This document shows, one piece after another, positions 32,493-44,250 of a stretch of 64,000 nucleotides of DNA. This DNA comes from Litsea cubeba (lineage: Eukaryota; Streptophyta; Magnoliopsida; Laurales; Lauraceae). Numbering within the stretch: position 1 is the stretch's first letter; every line of letters begins with the position of its first letter. Both the position numbers and the translations under genes were made by a program. The DNA lies in the NCBI GenBank assembly GCA_012931725.1, contig CM022946.1, positions 56,380,164 through 56,444,163 of the forward strand, read 5' to 3'. Under the pieces are notes generated by a model, which was not told the origin of the DNA, did no database searches, and worked only from the letters and a program-made list of their open reading frames with translations.

Positions 32493-33689
32493 CTTTGAAC
32501 CATCCATGGATGCAAATATTGACGATGCTTCGGATGAGTTCATGGAGGAAGAGAGTATTCCGCTAGCCGTCGAAGAAGGTACTTTGTAAGGATAACCCTG
32601 ATGATAATGATTTTTTCCAACAGGATCATGTTCATACCTTTTTGTGTTTCATTTGATGGTTGTGAAGTGACCGGAGAGATCCCATCGCTTTCTTCAGAAC
32701 CAGAGCAGGGGGTGCCAGAGGTTAATCCGGAGGTAGGGACTTTTACAACCAGTTCTAACATGGCAGAGGTGAGACCTCGTGCTGAGACTCCTTCCCTAGT
32801 GGCTCCAATTGGAAATAGTTTTTTTTATTACTTTTCCAATGGGGCATGGCATGAGCATCCGACGATGGAGCGGGGCGAATCTTCAACTGGGCCATCTTTG
32901 TAATTTATGAAGAAGGTGCTGGCATGGGTTTTGAGTTCTTGGATCAAGACTCTCCTTTCTGGACACTTTTATGCCGGATTCGGCATGGTCCAGCATGTGC
33001 AGGATATTCTCGCTGATACCAAAGAGGCCGGTCTAGATGTCACGGGTGTCAGGGAGATCATTGATAGGATCATTGCACTGGGCGACAAGTGGTACGAGAC
33101 CACGGCTTTCCCTGATGCTGACTTCTTCAAGGGGATGTTACTGGACCCTGCTAATAAAGCATAGTCTGATATGGATGAGACTACAAGGAGCAGGAAGCAG
33201 TTTGTCTGGGAGGAACATACAAGAGTTAGCCATCATTGAGCTGAGGCATGACATTAACCACCTTGATAGGGAGGTCGTCAAGGCTAGGCAACGTCTTGAG
33301 CATTTGAAGGTGTAAGTCACGGCCAAGTGGGTTGCTTTAATAGAGGCTCATGACAGGGAGAGGTCTCTGATTAGCCAGGTTGCAGATGCCAATCGAGTTC
33401 TCAAAGAGAGGACTCAAGAAAAAGCACGATGGCAAACTGCTTGGGAAAAGATTCCCGGCGCCGAAGACGGGTTACAGCATCTCATGGAAAATTTCTGAAG
33501 AAGCGTGCCTTGGAAGCTTTGACAGCCGAGGCCAGAAGTTTGTTTGAGGAGCTGAATCTTTGGCTAGAGGCCATGTTTGGCTGAGCTCCTAGTCTTTCTT
33601 TTTGTAACAGAACCTCTTTTTTGTTTTTGGTACCACATGTATACACAATTTTTTTGGTACTCTCTTTTTTTGTAGTGCTTGTGAGCACT

Positions 33690-34600
33690 TCTTTTTTCTA
33701 TTGTATTCCCTCCTTTCACTTAAATCTTTTTGGTGATGAAAGCAATAGTTAAATGAGAGTGTTTGTTTGAAAATTTGATCAAAAGCTTGTCATTTATTGT
33801 GAAAATATTTTGTCAAATAATTGTTTTGGCATGGGAGCCAGATTTTGTTTATGGCATGAAAGCCAAATTTGGGTTTATGGCATGGGACCCAAAATTTTGT
33901 TTTTGGCGCAAAGGCCAAGTTTTGTTTGTGGCATGAGAGCTGATTTTTGGTGTGAAAGCCAGGTTTTGTGGCATTTATAGCCGGTTTTGTGGCACTGATA
34001 ACCGGTTTTGTGGCATTTATAGCCGAGTTTTAGTGGCATTGATAGTCGGGTTTTCTTTTGAAAGCCAAGTGTTGGTTTGTTGGCGTAAAAGCCAGGTTTT
34101 TGTGGTATTGATAGCCGATTTTTGTAGCATTGATAGCCAATTTTGGCGTGAGAGCCAGGTTTTGGTTTCTAAAAATGCAAGTATCGACTAAAAGTCGCCT
34201 CCCTGCTGAATGGTCTTGCAAGTATCGATGGAATGTCGCCTCCTTGCTCATTCGGTTGCGAGTATCGATGGAATGTCGCCTCCTCGCGGTTTGGGTGCAA
34301 GTATCGACTAAGCGTCGCTTCCTTGCTTTTCAAAAATTTTGCTTTGCGGGTACTAACTTGATGTCGTTTCCCCACGATTTTTGAATTTTGCGGTTTTCTC
34401 GGACCTTTGAAATTTGGGTTATAGATATCAACTGAAATGTTGCGTCTCCATGATTCTCGGTTTTTGCAAGTATCGATGAAATGTCGCTTCCCTACGATTT
34501 TGGAAGTGACGAATGTGGTTCGTGTTCTTCTGATTTTTGGGTTTTGGGAGTATCCACTAAGCGTCGCTTCCCCGCAGTTTTCTAAAAAACTATTTTTTGT
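33690..34600. repeat. Spacer of element C with two families of tandem repeats
   Basis: Between the antisense gene and pol, 33830-34170 holds about twelve units of the GGCATTTATAGCCGGTTTTGT type (variants GGCATGAGAGCC, GGCGTAAAAGCC). Then 34175-34580 holds about eight units with CAAGTATCGAC followed by GTCGC, roughly 50-60 bp apart. Both families recur in element D at 52070-52790. Such hypervariable 3' spacers are known in Tat-lineage elements. Confidence 0.8.
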
Positions 34601-34937
34601 TTAAAGACACGAGGGTCGTAAATTTTGACCTAAAACCATTTTTGGGTAAAAGGCAGGGCGGACTAGGGTGGAAATCCCTAAATCCTGATTTTTATTTCAA
34701 ACCATGAATTTTTGGTTCAAGGGTTGAAAATTTTGCTCAAGTTACGGAGAGGTGGAGAGGTTCCTAAACTCGTTTTTTTTTTTTTTTTAACAATGAAACG
34801 ATGAAAGTAAGCATTGTTTTGAGTTTCTAGAAATTTCAACATTTAGGATGAAAAATTCTAAAAGGAGTGAGTTTGACGAGCAAGTATCTGGGAATAGGCT
34901 TTGGCCTTACAGGCATCGCTCTGACCCAGTTGGGTAA
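34601..34937. other. End of the element C spacer, no gene
   Basis: AT-rich sequence with a T run (34768-34787). It matches the stretch just after the pol stop of element D (51753-52065). Nothing else is recognised. Confidence 0.6.
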
Positions 34938-35903
34938 GTCTTCAAGGGTAGTACCGCTTCAAGAACTTGACGTTGATGGGCAGCATATATCTGTCACCCT
35001 CCATGTTTAGGAGAACATATGCGCCGTTGGAGAAAACCTTGTCGATGACGTGCGGTCCCTCCCACTTTGGCTCAAACTTGCCTTTTTGTGAGCGAAAATC
35101 ATTGGTTTTTTTACCGCAAAAACCAAGTCACCCTTTTTGTAGGCACGTTGCCTGACCTTCTTGTCGAAAGATCCTACCATGCGTGCTTGGTAAAGTTCAA
35201 TGCTTTGTCGAGATTCAAGCCGTCTCTCGTTGAGATTGTCCAGCTCTTGGAGTCTCAACTTGACATTGCTTTCTTGAGTCATGTCATTTTGCAAAGATAC
35301 CCTTAGGGAAGGAATTTGTACCTCTAAGGACATGACAGCTTCGCATTCATAGACCAAGGAGAATGGTGTGCTATGGGTTGGTCCTCGAACGGTGGTCCGA
35401 TAGGCCAACAAAGCTTCAGATAGTTTGTCGCTCCAGTCTCTTTTGTGACTAGAGACCATTTTCTGGAGGACTTTGCAGAGGGTCTTATTGAAGGCTTATG
35501 CTAATCCGTTTGTTGCCGGATTGTATGGAGTCGAAGGACAACTTTGGATTTTATATTTGTCACAAAACCTGTAGAATCGATGATCCCATAATTGTGGTCC
35601 GTTATCATGGATGAATCTTTTAGGTATGCCGAAATGACAAACGATGTTGGTGCGCAGGAACTGAAGGACTGATGAGGTCTTCATTTCGTTGAGCTCAAAT
35701 GCTTCTGACCACTTGGAGAAATAATCCGTAGCGGCAAATATGAAGCGATGACCTTTGATTGATGGGGGAGAAATAGGATCTATGATGTCCATACCCCGGG
35801 CTTCGAAAGGCCATGAGATCACTATAGGATGCAGCCATTCTGGAGGCATGTGAACATAATCTTCATGAATTTGGCATTGTTGGCGGCGCTTAGCAAATTG
35901 CAT
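34938..35903 (-). pseudogene. Integrase of Tat element C, catalytic Glu replaced by a stop
   Basis: The core begins PFEARGMDIIDPISPP and keeps the first Asp. The second, FIHDNGPQ, is also present. After NPATNGLA a TAA stands exactly where element D has the third catalytic residue (NGLAEAFNKT). The frame then continues MVSSHKRDWSDKLSEALLAYRTT and into the C-terminal domain with KKGDLVFAVKKP. The tail is frameshifted near 35080. The same domain in D allows each lesion to be seen. Confidence 0.88.
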
Positions 35904-36563
35904 TGCGAACCTAACCTTTTTATCTGATCGTAGAGCTTAGGACAGCCTGATGGGCTCCACAAAGACCAGCATGAAAATCTTTGAGTGTTTCTTCAGCCTC
36001 TTGTTGTGACAAGCAGCGTAGAAGTACTCCATTGAAGGATTTCATGTAAAGGATTTTTGAAGGAATATCCAAATGAAAGTTTGGGGCTCGTCTTTGAACG
36101 CTTACCCATTCTTTTGGATCTTCAGGTAGGATTCTAATCATAGTGTAATCAATGAACGGGTCCTTCCATTCGCCGATTGAAGGTCTAAGGATAGAGATCC
36201 GACTTCCAACCACTTGGTGGCATTCAGTAACTGCTTGGTGAGTGTTAAGAGGAGGGAGGATCCTTCTCTCGCACACTGTAATTTGCATGCTTTCCCCTTC
36301 CTGGATCGCCATAGATGCGGCAAGTCTGGCCAGGGCATCTGCACGGATGTTTTCACCTCTGCGGATGTGGGTGATGTACACAGATGTCAAATTTTTTTAC
36401 AGAAGCGATTGTGCCTTGTTGTAGTAAGGAAACAGATCAAGCTTCCTGACTTCATATTTCTGATTCATCGGGTTGACGATTAGTTGAGAGTCTTCAAAGA
36501 CTTCCAGCATGGTGATGCCGGATTCGATGGCGAGTTCCAATCCTACGATCAGAGCTTGGTATT
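35904..36563 (-). pseudogene. Second RNase H domain and integrase zinc region of element C, interrupted
   Basis: YQALIVGLELAIESGI and VFEDSQLIVNPMNQKYEVRK show an RNase H fold of the extra (archaeal-type) kind typical of Tat elements. RRGENIRADALARLA marks its end, followed by a linker and the zinc region FHAGLCGAHQ. A Tat-family LTR starts at 36564 inside this domain, so its N-terminal part and all of RT lie beyond that insertion. Stops occur between the parts. Element D lacks this whole region. Confidence 0.8.
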
Positions 36564-37360
36564 TGTTGACACCAAAAAAATGTGTCACTTTGCTTCTTCA
36601 AAATCCATAAAGCTACATGAAGTCGTAGCCTGCCATAAATAGGCAATGCTACCTCCAAAAATCACATCTTGTCAGAATCAAACAAAAACTGCAAGATCCA
36701 TCAAGATAGCCAAAAGAGGAGTACACAAGAAGTTTCGGGCCATTTCAAAATCATTTGGCGTAACTTCGCTTCTCCGACAGCTGAAAAGGAGCTTCCGGTA
36801 GCGAAAGCATCGGAGACACCAAAGCTTCGATCAGAGCCGATGGATGGTCTCAGAATACATCCAAAAGGCTCCACGTCAAGTTCCAAGTCAAACCGACAAC
36901 GTTTGACCTACATCAACCCTCGAACAGCTAAATCAAGCCTCTCGGCGGTGAGAACCACCGAGGCCATCACTCATCAGATAGAGCACATGGACGGCTTCAA
37001 AATACTTACAAAGGGCTGCACGTCAAATTTCAGGTCATTTCGACAACATTTGACCAGACTTTGACGCTCGGAAGCCAAATCAGGCCTCTCGGCGATGAAG
37101 CTCCCCGGGACCATGGTTTCCAAGACAGAGCCTATGGATCATCTTAAAATGACTCCAATAGGTTCCCTGTCAAATTTCAAGTCAATCGGACATCGGTTGA
37201 CCGCACATCAAGCCGCGACATCTTCATCGCAACAAAAGCAAGTCTACTAGTGATAAGACCCTAAACGGCTTCAAAACTCAAACAAAATCCTATGGTTGGT
37301 CTTATTTATTGCTCAGGAGGCTTCACCTCAAATTTCAGGTCATTCCAACATCGTTTGGCC
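36564..37360 (+). repeat. LTR-a: Tat-family LTR, first part
   Basis: It starts TGTTGACACCAAAAAAATG inside RNase H of element C and matches LTR-b 40245-41026. It stops at TTTGGCC, where the CACTA terminus begins. The remainder resumes at 61126 without loss or gain apart from the 3-bp duplication. It may be a solo LTR or the 5' LTR of an element beyond the window. Confidence 0.85.
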
Positions 37361-37379
37361 CACTACAATAATTTTCACT

Positions 37380-37860
37380 TTTGACGGCGCTAAAAAAGCG
37401 CCGGCAAAGGTCACTAAAACGCCTGGAAAAACCATTCCTGGTGTTTTCTCTTGCATCGGCAATTCGCCGGCAATAATATGACAGCAATACCCTTTCCTGG
37501 TGAAATAAGGTGGGGCCGGGAAAAAGTTGTCCATTGCCGGCGTTATTTTTCACTGGGAAAGGGGTTTATTGCGCCGGGAAAAGTAGTGTTTTTTTCAAAA
37601 ATAAAATTTCATAAAAACTTTTGCCGGCGTTTTTTTACGCCGGGAAAAGTAGTTTTTTTTTAAAATAAGTTTTATAAAAACTTTTGTCGGCTTTTTTTTG
37701 CGCCATGAAAAATCATTTTTTTTTCAAAAATAAATTTTAGAAAACTTGTGCCGGCGTTTTTTTGCACCGGCAAATTATTTATATAATTTCTTTTAAATAT
37801 TTTGCCGACACTTTTTTTGGCCGGTAATACATTTATATTTTATAAAAAAATAATTTTTTA
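37380..37860. repeat. Subterminal palindromic repeats of the CACTA element
   Basis: GCCGGCG, CGCCGGG and their variants are repeated about ten times, often paired around a T tract as GCCGGCGTTTTTTTACGCCGG near 37624. Subterminal repeats of this kind are the usual transposase-binding region of En/Spm elements. The units at 37560-37780 are about 62-66 bp apart. Confidence 0.75.
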
Positions 37861-37869
37861 ATTTCTTTC

Positions 37870-38396
37870 GAATTAGGCCTTGTGTGTACATCAGCCCAAA
37901 AATCACAAAAATCACATGATCTGAACCATTTGTTTCACAGACATGTGAAAAAAGTAAATCACCATCTGGAACAAGTCAAAATAACTCACTTCAAACTCAA
38001 ATGAGCAAGACTTCACAAAACACATCAATTGGACAATCCACACCAGTTACAAAAGATATAAAATATCTTAAAGAAAGAAATCAACCAACCATTATTTTCT
38101 GAAGATTTCTTCCACGCGAATGAAAATTACTGCACTTGTCCAATTAAAGTGAGTTAAAGGTTTGTAGTTGTAGAATCCTCCTTGATACATAAATAGTGTA
38201 CAACACCATAGTTTTTCTAATCATTGTATAACAAAGAGCTGCCAATGTGGCAAAAACTAAAAAACATATAACAAGAATATGAACAAAAATCATAATTGTT
38301 ATTATCAGATGTACCCCATAAGAATTATTATGACAAAACCACTAGATATCTCTCACCATCTTGGATTGAAAAAAAATGGAACAAATAGCTGACCTT

Positions 38397-38431
<35 letters not shown>

Positions 38432-40244
38432 TTCAAAAGTTACTTGGAACATTTATCCCACTGCAAAAGCTTCTTGTATTTGTCAGTATTTTCTGATATT
38501 GTTAAAATTGACATAAAAAAGAAGAAGATTCAAATGTGTATCAAAATACTAAATTGAATATGAAAAGAGAAGGCAAAATATGTCTGCCTGTGACTTCATA
38601 TGGTACTTCCCTGAATGCAATTCCAATCTTGCCACTAGATTAATATAATTGGCAAACAAGCAGCTAAACAGATTACAAACTCAGACCATGTTAATGTGCT
38701 CTAGAATGAGTAAGATCTCACAACCAACCTCTGTCCCACAATCAGCCCCTCTCCATGCAAATAGATCAGCCACCAATAGTTTTAATTACCCATCAGAGTG
38801 CGACACTGGAGATGTAACAAAGTGTCCATCCTTATAAGAGTGAACAAACTGCTGTGGCAATGCATGTTCTCCCTAAAACATTTTACGAGTAACCTTCCAT
38901 CAGTAAAAAACTTGACTATAGAAATTAATCAGATATTTCAAAACTTCATGTGAATAAGGAATCACAAGCTGGCATGAATGAGATAAATGGCCTTGGCAAA
39001 GCTCACATATGGATACATAATAACAACAGTCAAATGAAACTTCTACACGGTTGCTATCAAAGGCACATTGTTTGCATTTCAATTATTGGTAGATGCATCT
39101 CAATAGGTGGTTGATTCTTTTGTAGGTTCCTGATGCTACTCCATATTTGTCAATATCATGCTTTGAGCACTAACTTGTAGTGAGTCACATGGCTAATCTA
39201 CTCGTGTTCATACCGTCTTTCATATTAAGAAAATTTTGGCATTTTAGTCAAATGAGAAATAATGATAAATGTGTTGGCATATGAATCAAGGGATGAAGTG
39301 AATGTAAAACTTCAAAGAAGGCAGGGAAGGCTTTTAAATCTTGATGCATAGTGCAAGAAAGCTTGGATATCACTTTGATAATAATCCACATCTTCTACCA
39401 AAGAAAAAAAAATCTAATATTCCACATTATCACATTTGGGCAACCAGCAAACTTACTTCAATAATTATCACATCCACTGATGCATCAAGTTATTTATCAC
39501 CGTCATGTTCATACTCTTTCCATCCCTATTTCTTTATCACCAACATGCATACGATTGGGAGGGAAAGCAATGTTGTTGAGTCATGTGAGTCGAGTCATGT
39601 TCCTTGCCAAATGTTCACCGATGATGAACAAGATTTCATAAGTCTAAAACATGGAACTAAATATTCTACTTGTTCCACCATAACCACGCTAAGAAGACCA
39701 ACCTTATGTTATAAGAGAGGTTTTATGATGAAATTGGAAGGCTGCACAGGTTTCAATCTCACCAGATCCATTTGAGAAAAATCACCAATGAGAAGAAAAA
39801 CTAAGGAACAAACTATGGAAACGATGGAACAAAATCAAAGGCAAAATCAGATAATCTAGAAGAATTATTGTTGGCAGTTGGCGAGTTAGGGTTTTGATCA
39901 AGTTTAGATTCATTCAGCATGAAACTAAATGATTAGTATGTGTCATTTCCTGGAATCTAACCATGAACAAAACAACATGAACAGTGAGATTCTAAAGCAG
40001 GGGATGATAAATCTCCTTCATTTTCAATTACTTCTTCTTCCTCTAGCGTTCCAAATCTAACACAACACAACACAACACAACAGTTAGAGAAAATGCAAGA
40101 GAAGGTAGAATTCCAAAGCAGGGAAATCACATTTTCACAAATTTCTACAGAACATTTCAACAATCATGTAGAATCTAATGCTAAACGACAACAAAATGGA
40201 AAAATCACAATAAACATGATGATCTTAGAAGATGAAGAGGAAAT
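37870..40244. other. CACTA interior, no recognised gene
   Basis: AT-rich sequence with a GA microsatellite (38401-38429) and an ACACA run (40061-40080). No open frame here resembles a known transposase or retroelement protein. Two short frames with some cysteines (39082-38900, minus) or no motif (39341-39775) cannot be assigned. It may be captured host DNA or degraded transposase introns. Confidence 0.4.
38401..38429. repeat. GA microsatellite
   Basis: About fourteen uninterrupted GA units lie within the CACTA interior. Confidence 0.95.
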
Positions 40245-41958
40245 TGTTGACACCAAAAATGCCACTTTGCCTCTTCAAGATCCAAAAAGCTACATGAAGT
40301 CGCAACCTGCCATAAATAGGCATGCTACTTCCAAAAAATCAAATCTTGTCAGAATCAAACAAAAACTGCAAGATCCTTCAAGACAGCCAAAAAAGGAGTA
40401 CACAAGAAGTTTCGGGCCATTTCAAAATCATTCGGCCTAATTTCGCTTCTCCGACAGCTGAAAAGGAGCTCCCGGTAGCGAAAGCATCGGAGACACCAAA
40501 GCTTCGATCAGAGCCGATGGATGGTCTCAGAATACATCCAAAAGGCTCCACGTCAAGTTCCAAGTCAAACCGACAACGTTTGACCCTACATCAACCCTCG
40601 AACAGCTAAATCAAGCCTCTCGGCGGCAAGAACGACCGAAGCCATCACTCATCAGATAAAGCACATGGACGGCTTCAAAATGCTTACAAAGGCCTACACG
40701 TCAAATTTCAGGTCATTTCGATAACATTTGACCATACTTTGACGCTCGGAAGCCAAATCAGGCCTCTCGACGGTGAAGCTCCTCGGGACCATGGTTTCCA
40801 AGACAGAGCCTATGGATCATCTTAAAATGACTCCAATAGTTCCCTGTCAAATTTCAAGTCAATCGGACATCGGTTGACCGCACATCAAGCCGCGACATCT
40901 TCATCGCGACAAAAATAAGTCTACTGGTGATAGGACCCCAAACGGCTTCAAAACTCAAACAAAAGCCTATGGTTGGTTTTATTTATTGCTCATCAGGCTT
41001 GACCCCAAATTTCAGGTCATTCCGACATTGTTTGGCCCAGTTTCAGCTTCTGACGGAAAATTGGCAGCTCCGCGCGACTAAGTCTTCGGCTTTCTAAGAA
41101 AATTGGAAACTTTGCAAAAAAAAATGCAAGGATTCTCATCAGGTTTTCTACAGGGAAATCAAGCCAATAAATGACAAAAATGTCAAGGAAAAATACAGAA
41201 GAAAAAAGAATAAAAAAACAGTAAAAACGGACACAAAACGGGACAAAAGGGGGGAAAACCCCCCAGGGTCGCCGGTGACCCTGGAGCCCGGGATCACAGG
41301 GAGGGCCCCGGAAACCCCATTTTTCACCGTTTCTTCGAGATTCAAGGCATCCGACTCCTCTGATTTTCCAAAATTCATACTTTTGAGACACCAAATCCTC
41401 TAACATCCGTCAAAAACACGAGTCAATCATCAAGAGTATCGAAATTAACATTGATCGCCAATCGGTCAACCAAAAAAAGTGTGCTTTCTACCCGACTGAT
41501 CGAGAAATCGACAGGACAGATGGCACCGATCCGCTATTGGCAACCAATACCTGAAGTTACGTGGTCATCCAATGTCGATCTACATGAAGATCCATCGATG
41601 ATCATCACCAGAAGAATCCCAAAAGCGCGGCACGGCCCGTGACTCTTCAACTGCTCGGCGACCACTTAATGCGATTAATTGACTAGCTTTATTACAGTCA
41701 TTAATCCATTTCTTTGGATGGCCCAATCAGAAACAAGCATCCGGGAGTTACAAGTCAAAGATTCATGGCATTTAACCCATGAAACTCCTCCCATCATGGC
41801 GATTAAAGGCGATTATATGCCCTCAATCTCCTCCGGCCAATCAGAAGCCAAGAAATAGGAGTTACAAAATAAAGGAATTAAATCTTGTAACTCCTCCCAT
41901 TATGCGGCTTAGTGACAATAAAAGCCCATAAACCCTCCTAAATGGCTACCAAAAAGCC

Positions 41959-41966
41959 TATAAATA
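41959..41966 (+). promoter_or_regulatory. TATA box of LTR-b
   Basis: GCCTATAAATAGGAGAGCACTCCAAG begins here (TATAAATA at 41959-41966). The same block is at 62027 in LTR-a and, as TATAAAAG, at 14339-14346 in LTR-c. Confidence 0.75.
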
Positions 41967-43062
41967 GGAGAGCACTCCAAGAAGAAAGAACAACATAGAA
42001 AACACACAACAGACTGCAGAAAATCCGGAAACTCAGACAGAAAAAGGCATCAGAAATCCAGAGAAAGAAAGAGAGAAAACTCTACGGAAGTTATACACCG
42101 ACCACCGCTGCAAGGTGACAAAAGTCCCTTGGGGGGTACCCCCCAAGGTCCTTGCCTTCTCCTCCTGCCTCCAATGGCTTAGACGTGGGTTTTCAGCCCG
42201 TCTACTTGGTTTTTTATTGGACATAGGACCTCCTTTTGGTCTTTGTCCTCTAAAAACCTAAGATTATAGCCAAGCCAAGCGAATCAATAGCATCCTCTGT
42301 TCTCATCTGCATGGATGATGGCGAAGTCCACATATGGCTTGCGACCGTTAATCTGAATGGGTCCCCCACAATCTCTTGAGAAGTTAGATCTTCCTTTTCT
42401 TGCTTTTCATTGTAGTTTGTATTTTTTCAAAAGAGACAAAAATCACAACTCTTGTCTTTCATTATTGATAAGGATTGTAAATCGGCTATAAATGTCAAAA
42501 TCGGCTATAAACGCCAAAAATCGGCTATAAACGCCAAAATCGGCTATAAATGCCAAAAAATCGCCTTTCACGGCAAATCAAGAAAATTTCTCTTTTCTTA
42601 AATATATGTGCAATGGAAAACTTGAAAGAAGCTGAATTCCTTTTTACTTGCGAAGGTTGATCTCCGGATCACCACTTGCATTCCCAAGTAAAATAGAAAC
42701 TGTGGCACACCCACACAAAAGAAATGTTGATGCACGCCTCTGCCCCCCTCCGGTTACGAAAGGGTTGGACCCAAACGGACTCCCACGTCCGCCGACCTCG
42801 GTAGAACTGAGCGAGCAGAATGCGCTGGTCCATCAAGCTGTCACACCCGGTGGGACCCGTTCATTTGAGAACACGATGCTAGAAATGAAATATTTGCATA
42901 TCATATCTATTGCTCTATGCTTATACTTCTTTTCTTAATTCCTTTGCTACTTTCTAATTGGTGGCCTATGTTGGATTCCGCATCTAAAAAAATGAGATGA
43001 GATTTTTTGTAAATTTCTAATTCTTTGAATTTATTTCCACTCTTTCTCTTTTAAAAAAAAAA

Positions 43063-43860
43063 TAAGATTTTTCATTTTGGATTCAAAATTGAGAAACCTT
43101 GATCCTTTCCTATCGTTCATCGTGCTTGCAGAAATGTTGAGCCTGTTCGACTAAGGTTTTGGGCCATCGTTTCTCTTTGATGAGTTCATTAAAGATCTAA
43201 AATATATATATATATATATTTAAAAAAAAAGAGACATAGCCACTAAGGTTAAACCAACTGCGTTCTTTGATCACGGTTGATTCAAGAAAAACCTTGTCCA
43301 GAGTGTGGAGACAGCTTGACTGTTCTAGGCAAGGGTCCTCCAAACGGGTTCATTAAGTAATCCTACTCTTGCCTGGGGGCAATTCTATCAATCGAGATTT
43401 CATAAGACTGGGTTAGGAGGCCTATGTGTACTCTCTCGTCTTTTAAATAAATTTTTTAAAAATAAAAATTTTAAAATAAAAAATAAAAAATAAAAATTTT
43501 TCAAAAAAAACTTAAAAAAATAATAAATAAATAAAAAAAAAAATTTAAAAAAAGATCTTCAAAAAAAAAAAATCTTCCATCATTTTGGGTTTAGATTGGA
43601 GAAATTTTGGTCTTCTCCTTTCTGAGCACTGGCGCTCGCGGAAATCGCTGAGCCCGTGTTCAGATTGGAGTGCCTTTTGCTCTCTTTGATGAACCCGATA
43701 TTGGCCTTTAAAAAAAAAACTCGTCATTTTTGGATTCAGATCCGAGAAATTATGGTTCATTTCCTTCTGAATACTGGCGCTCGCGGAAATTGCTGAGACC
43801 GTATTTGGATCGGAATACCATCTGCTCTCTTTGATGAATCCAATCTTGACCTTTCAAAAC
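43063..43860. repeat. Imperfect ~140-bp repeats in the LTR-b tail
   Basis: Units beginning near 43063, 43575 and 43716 share the order TTGGATTCA, GAGAAA, CTCGCGGAAAT, GCTGAG, CTCTTTGATGA. AT-rich spacers and a conserved 200-bp block (43230-43440) separate the first two. LTR-a has four units, one of them freshly duplicated. Confidence 0.7.
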
Positions 43861-43892
43861 AGGGAATCTCATCTCATGGATGCGGTCTCCAA

Positions 43893-44160
43893 ACATTTGT
43901 GTCTAGCAGTACTAGTACGCCCTTTCAGGGTCTACTGTATTCGCGACCGGCACATTTGTAACTCCAACTTTATATTCTTCTTACCTCGAGCAAGCTCTGC
44001 CTCTCGATAAGTTGAATTTAAGTTCACAATTGCTTCTAGCAGTAACTGGGACGCTCATTCTGGGCTTACCATACCTGCGATCAGAACAATTGTACACTCT
44101 ATGGCTTTCTGCCTTCTTCATATTGCTTGGGTCATCTCCCTCGAGCAATTTGAAAAGACA
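43893..44160. repeat. Two diverged ~134-bp tandem units after LTR-b
   Basis: TCTAGCAGT at 43902 and 44036 begins two blocks that share the order CAGT-ACG-C-TTC-GGG, GCGA-C, CTCGAGCAA. They lie between the LTR tail and the gag start and may belong to the LTR end or to the leader. Confidence 0.5.
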
Positions 44161-44250
44161 AAACCATAGAACTTCCCATTTATGATCATTATATTCTTGT
44201 GATTACTAATGGATGTGGTCTTGTTTCAGAAACTTTTCGAAAAACTAACA

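Larger units (their letters stand above)
17259..33585 (+). pseudogene. Antisense plant-mobile-domain-type gene of element C, deleted and split
   Basis: The gene runs opposite to gag-pol of element C. Exon 1 is ATGGCTTCAA (17259-17268) followed by donor GTAAGT, exactly as in element D. The exons that encode the mobile domain in D are absent: intron-1-like sequence runs into a late exon at about 17770-17886 (donor GTATGA). The next exon starts at 17952 after TTTTGTCAG, is interrupted by the copia element, and resumes at 32498-32578. The following acceptor, AG in D, reads GG here. The last exon encodes a charged coiled-coil-like tail ending at 33585 (LEAMFG, stop), with several stops. The function of the family is unknown. 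Confidence 0.75.
13481..36563 (-). mobile_element. Element C: outer Tat-type Ty3/gypsy copy, interrupted
   Basis: In minus orientation the parts are RNase H (36563-35904), integrase (35903-34938), a spacer with tandem repeats (34600-33690), an antisense gene on the plus strand (17259-33585), a polypurine tract (16093-16106) and an LTR (16092-13481). The same parts in the same order are found on the plus strand in element D. The SIRE copia element (17982-32492) splits it, and the halves join precisely at CTTTG. Its gag, protease and RT would lie to the right, but a Tat-family LTR interrupts RNase H at 36564 and the rest is outside the window. Confidence 0.85.
37361..40244. mobile_element. CACTA (En/Spm-like) transposon, left part
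   Basis: The terminus begins CACTACAATAATTTTCAC and is preceded by GCC. The other end, at 61125, reads TTGTAATG and is followed by ACC, giving a 3-bp duplication with one change. The two termini match as imperfect inverted repeats over about 28 bp. The first 500 bp hold subterminal palindromic repeats. I see no transposase in 37870-40244, so this is a non-autonomous or internally replaced copy. Element D is inserted at 40245. Confidence 0.8.
40245..43890 (+). repeat. LTR-b: 5' LTR of element D
   Basis: It starts TGTTGACACCAAAAATGCC and matches LTR-a and LTR-c along its length. The right edge is uncertain: similarity to LTR-a holds to the end of the window (equivalent to about 43822), and I could not recognise a primer-binding site. 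Inside are a TATA box (41959), GGCTATAAATGCC repeats (42480-42560), and approximately 140-bp repeats (43063-43860). Confidence 0.8.

Noticed and set aside
39341..39775. 144-codon frame in the CACTA interior
   Set aside because: No motif, no neighbour support and AT-rich. It cannot be told from a chance frame.
36564..40244. 36564 and 60749 read as the two LTRs of one element that both inherited a CACTA insertion
   Set aside because: The 60749 LTR stops after 267 bp and the sequence after 61126 continues LTR-a exactly, with a 3-bp duplication. A single CACTA insertion with a nested element explains everything with fewer events.
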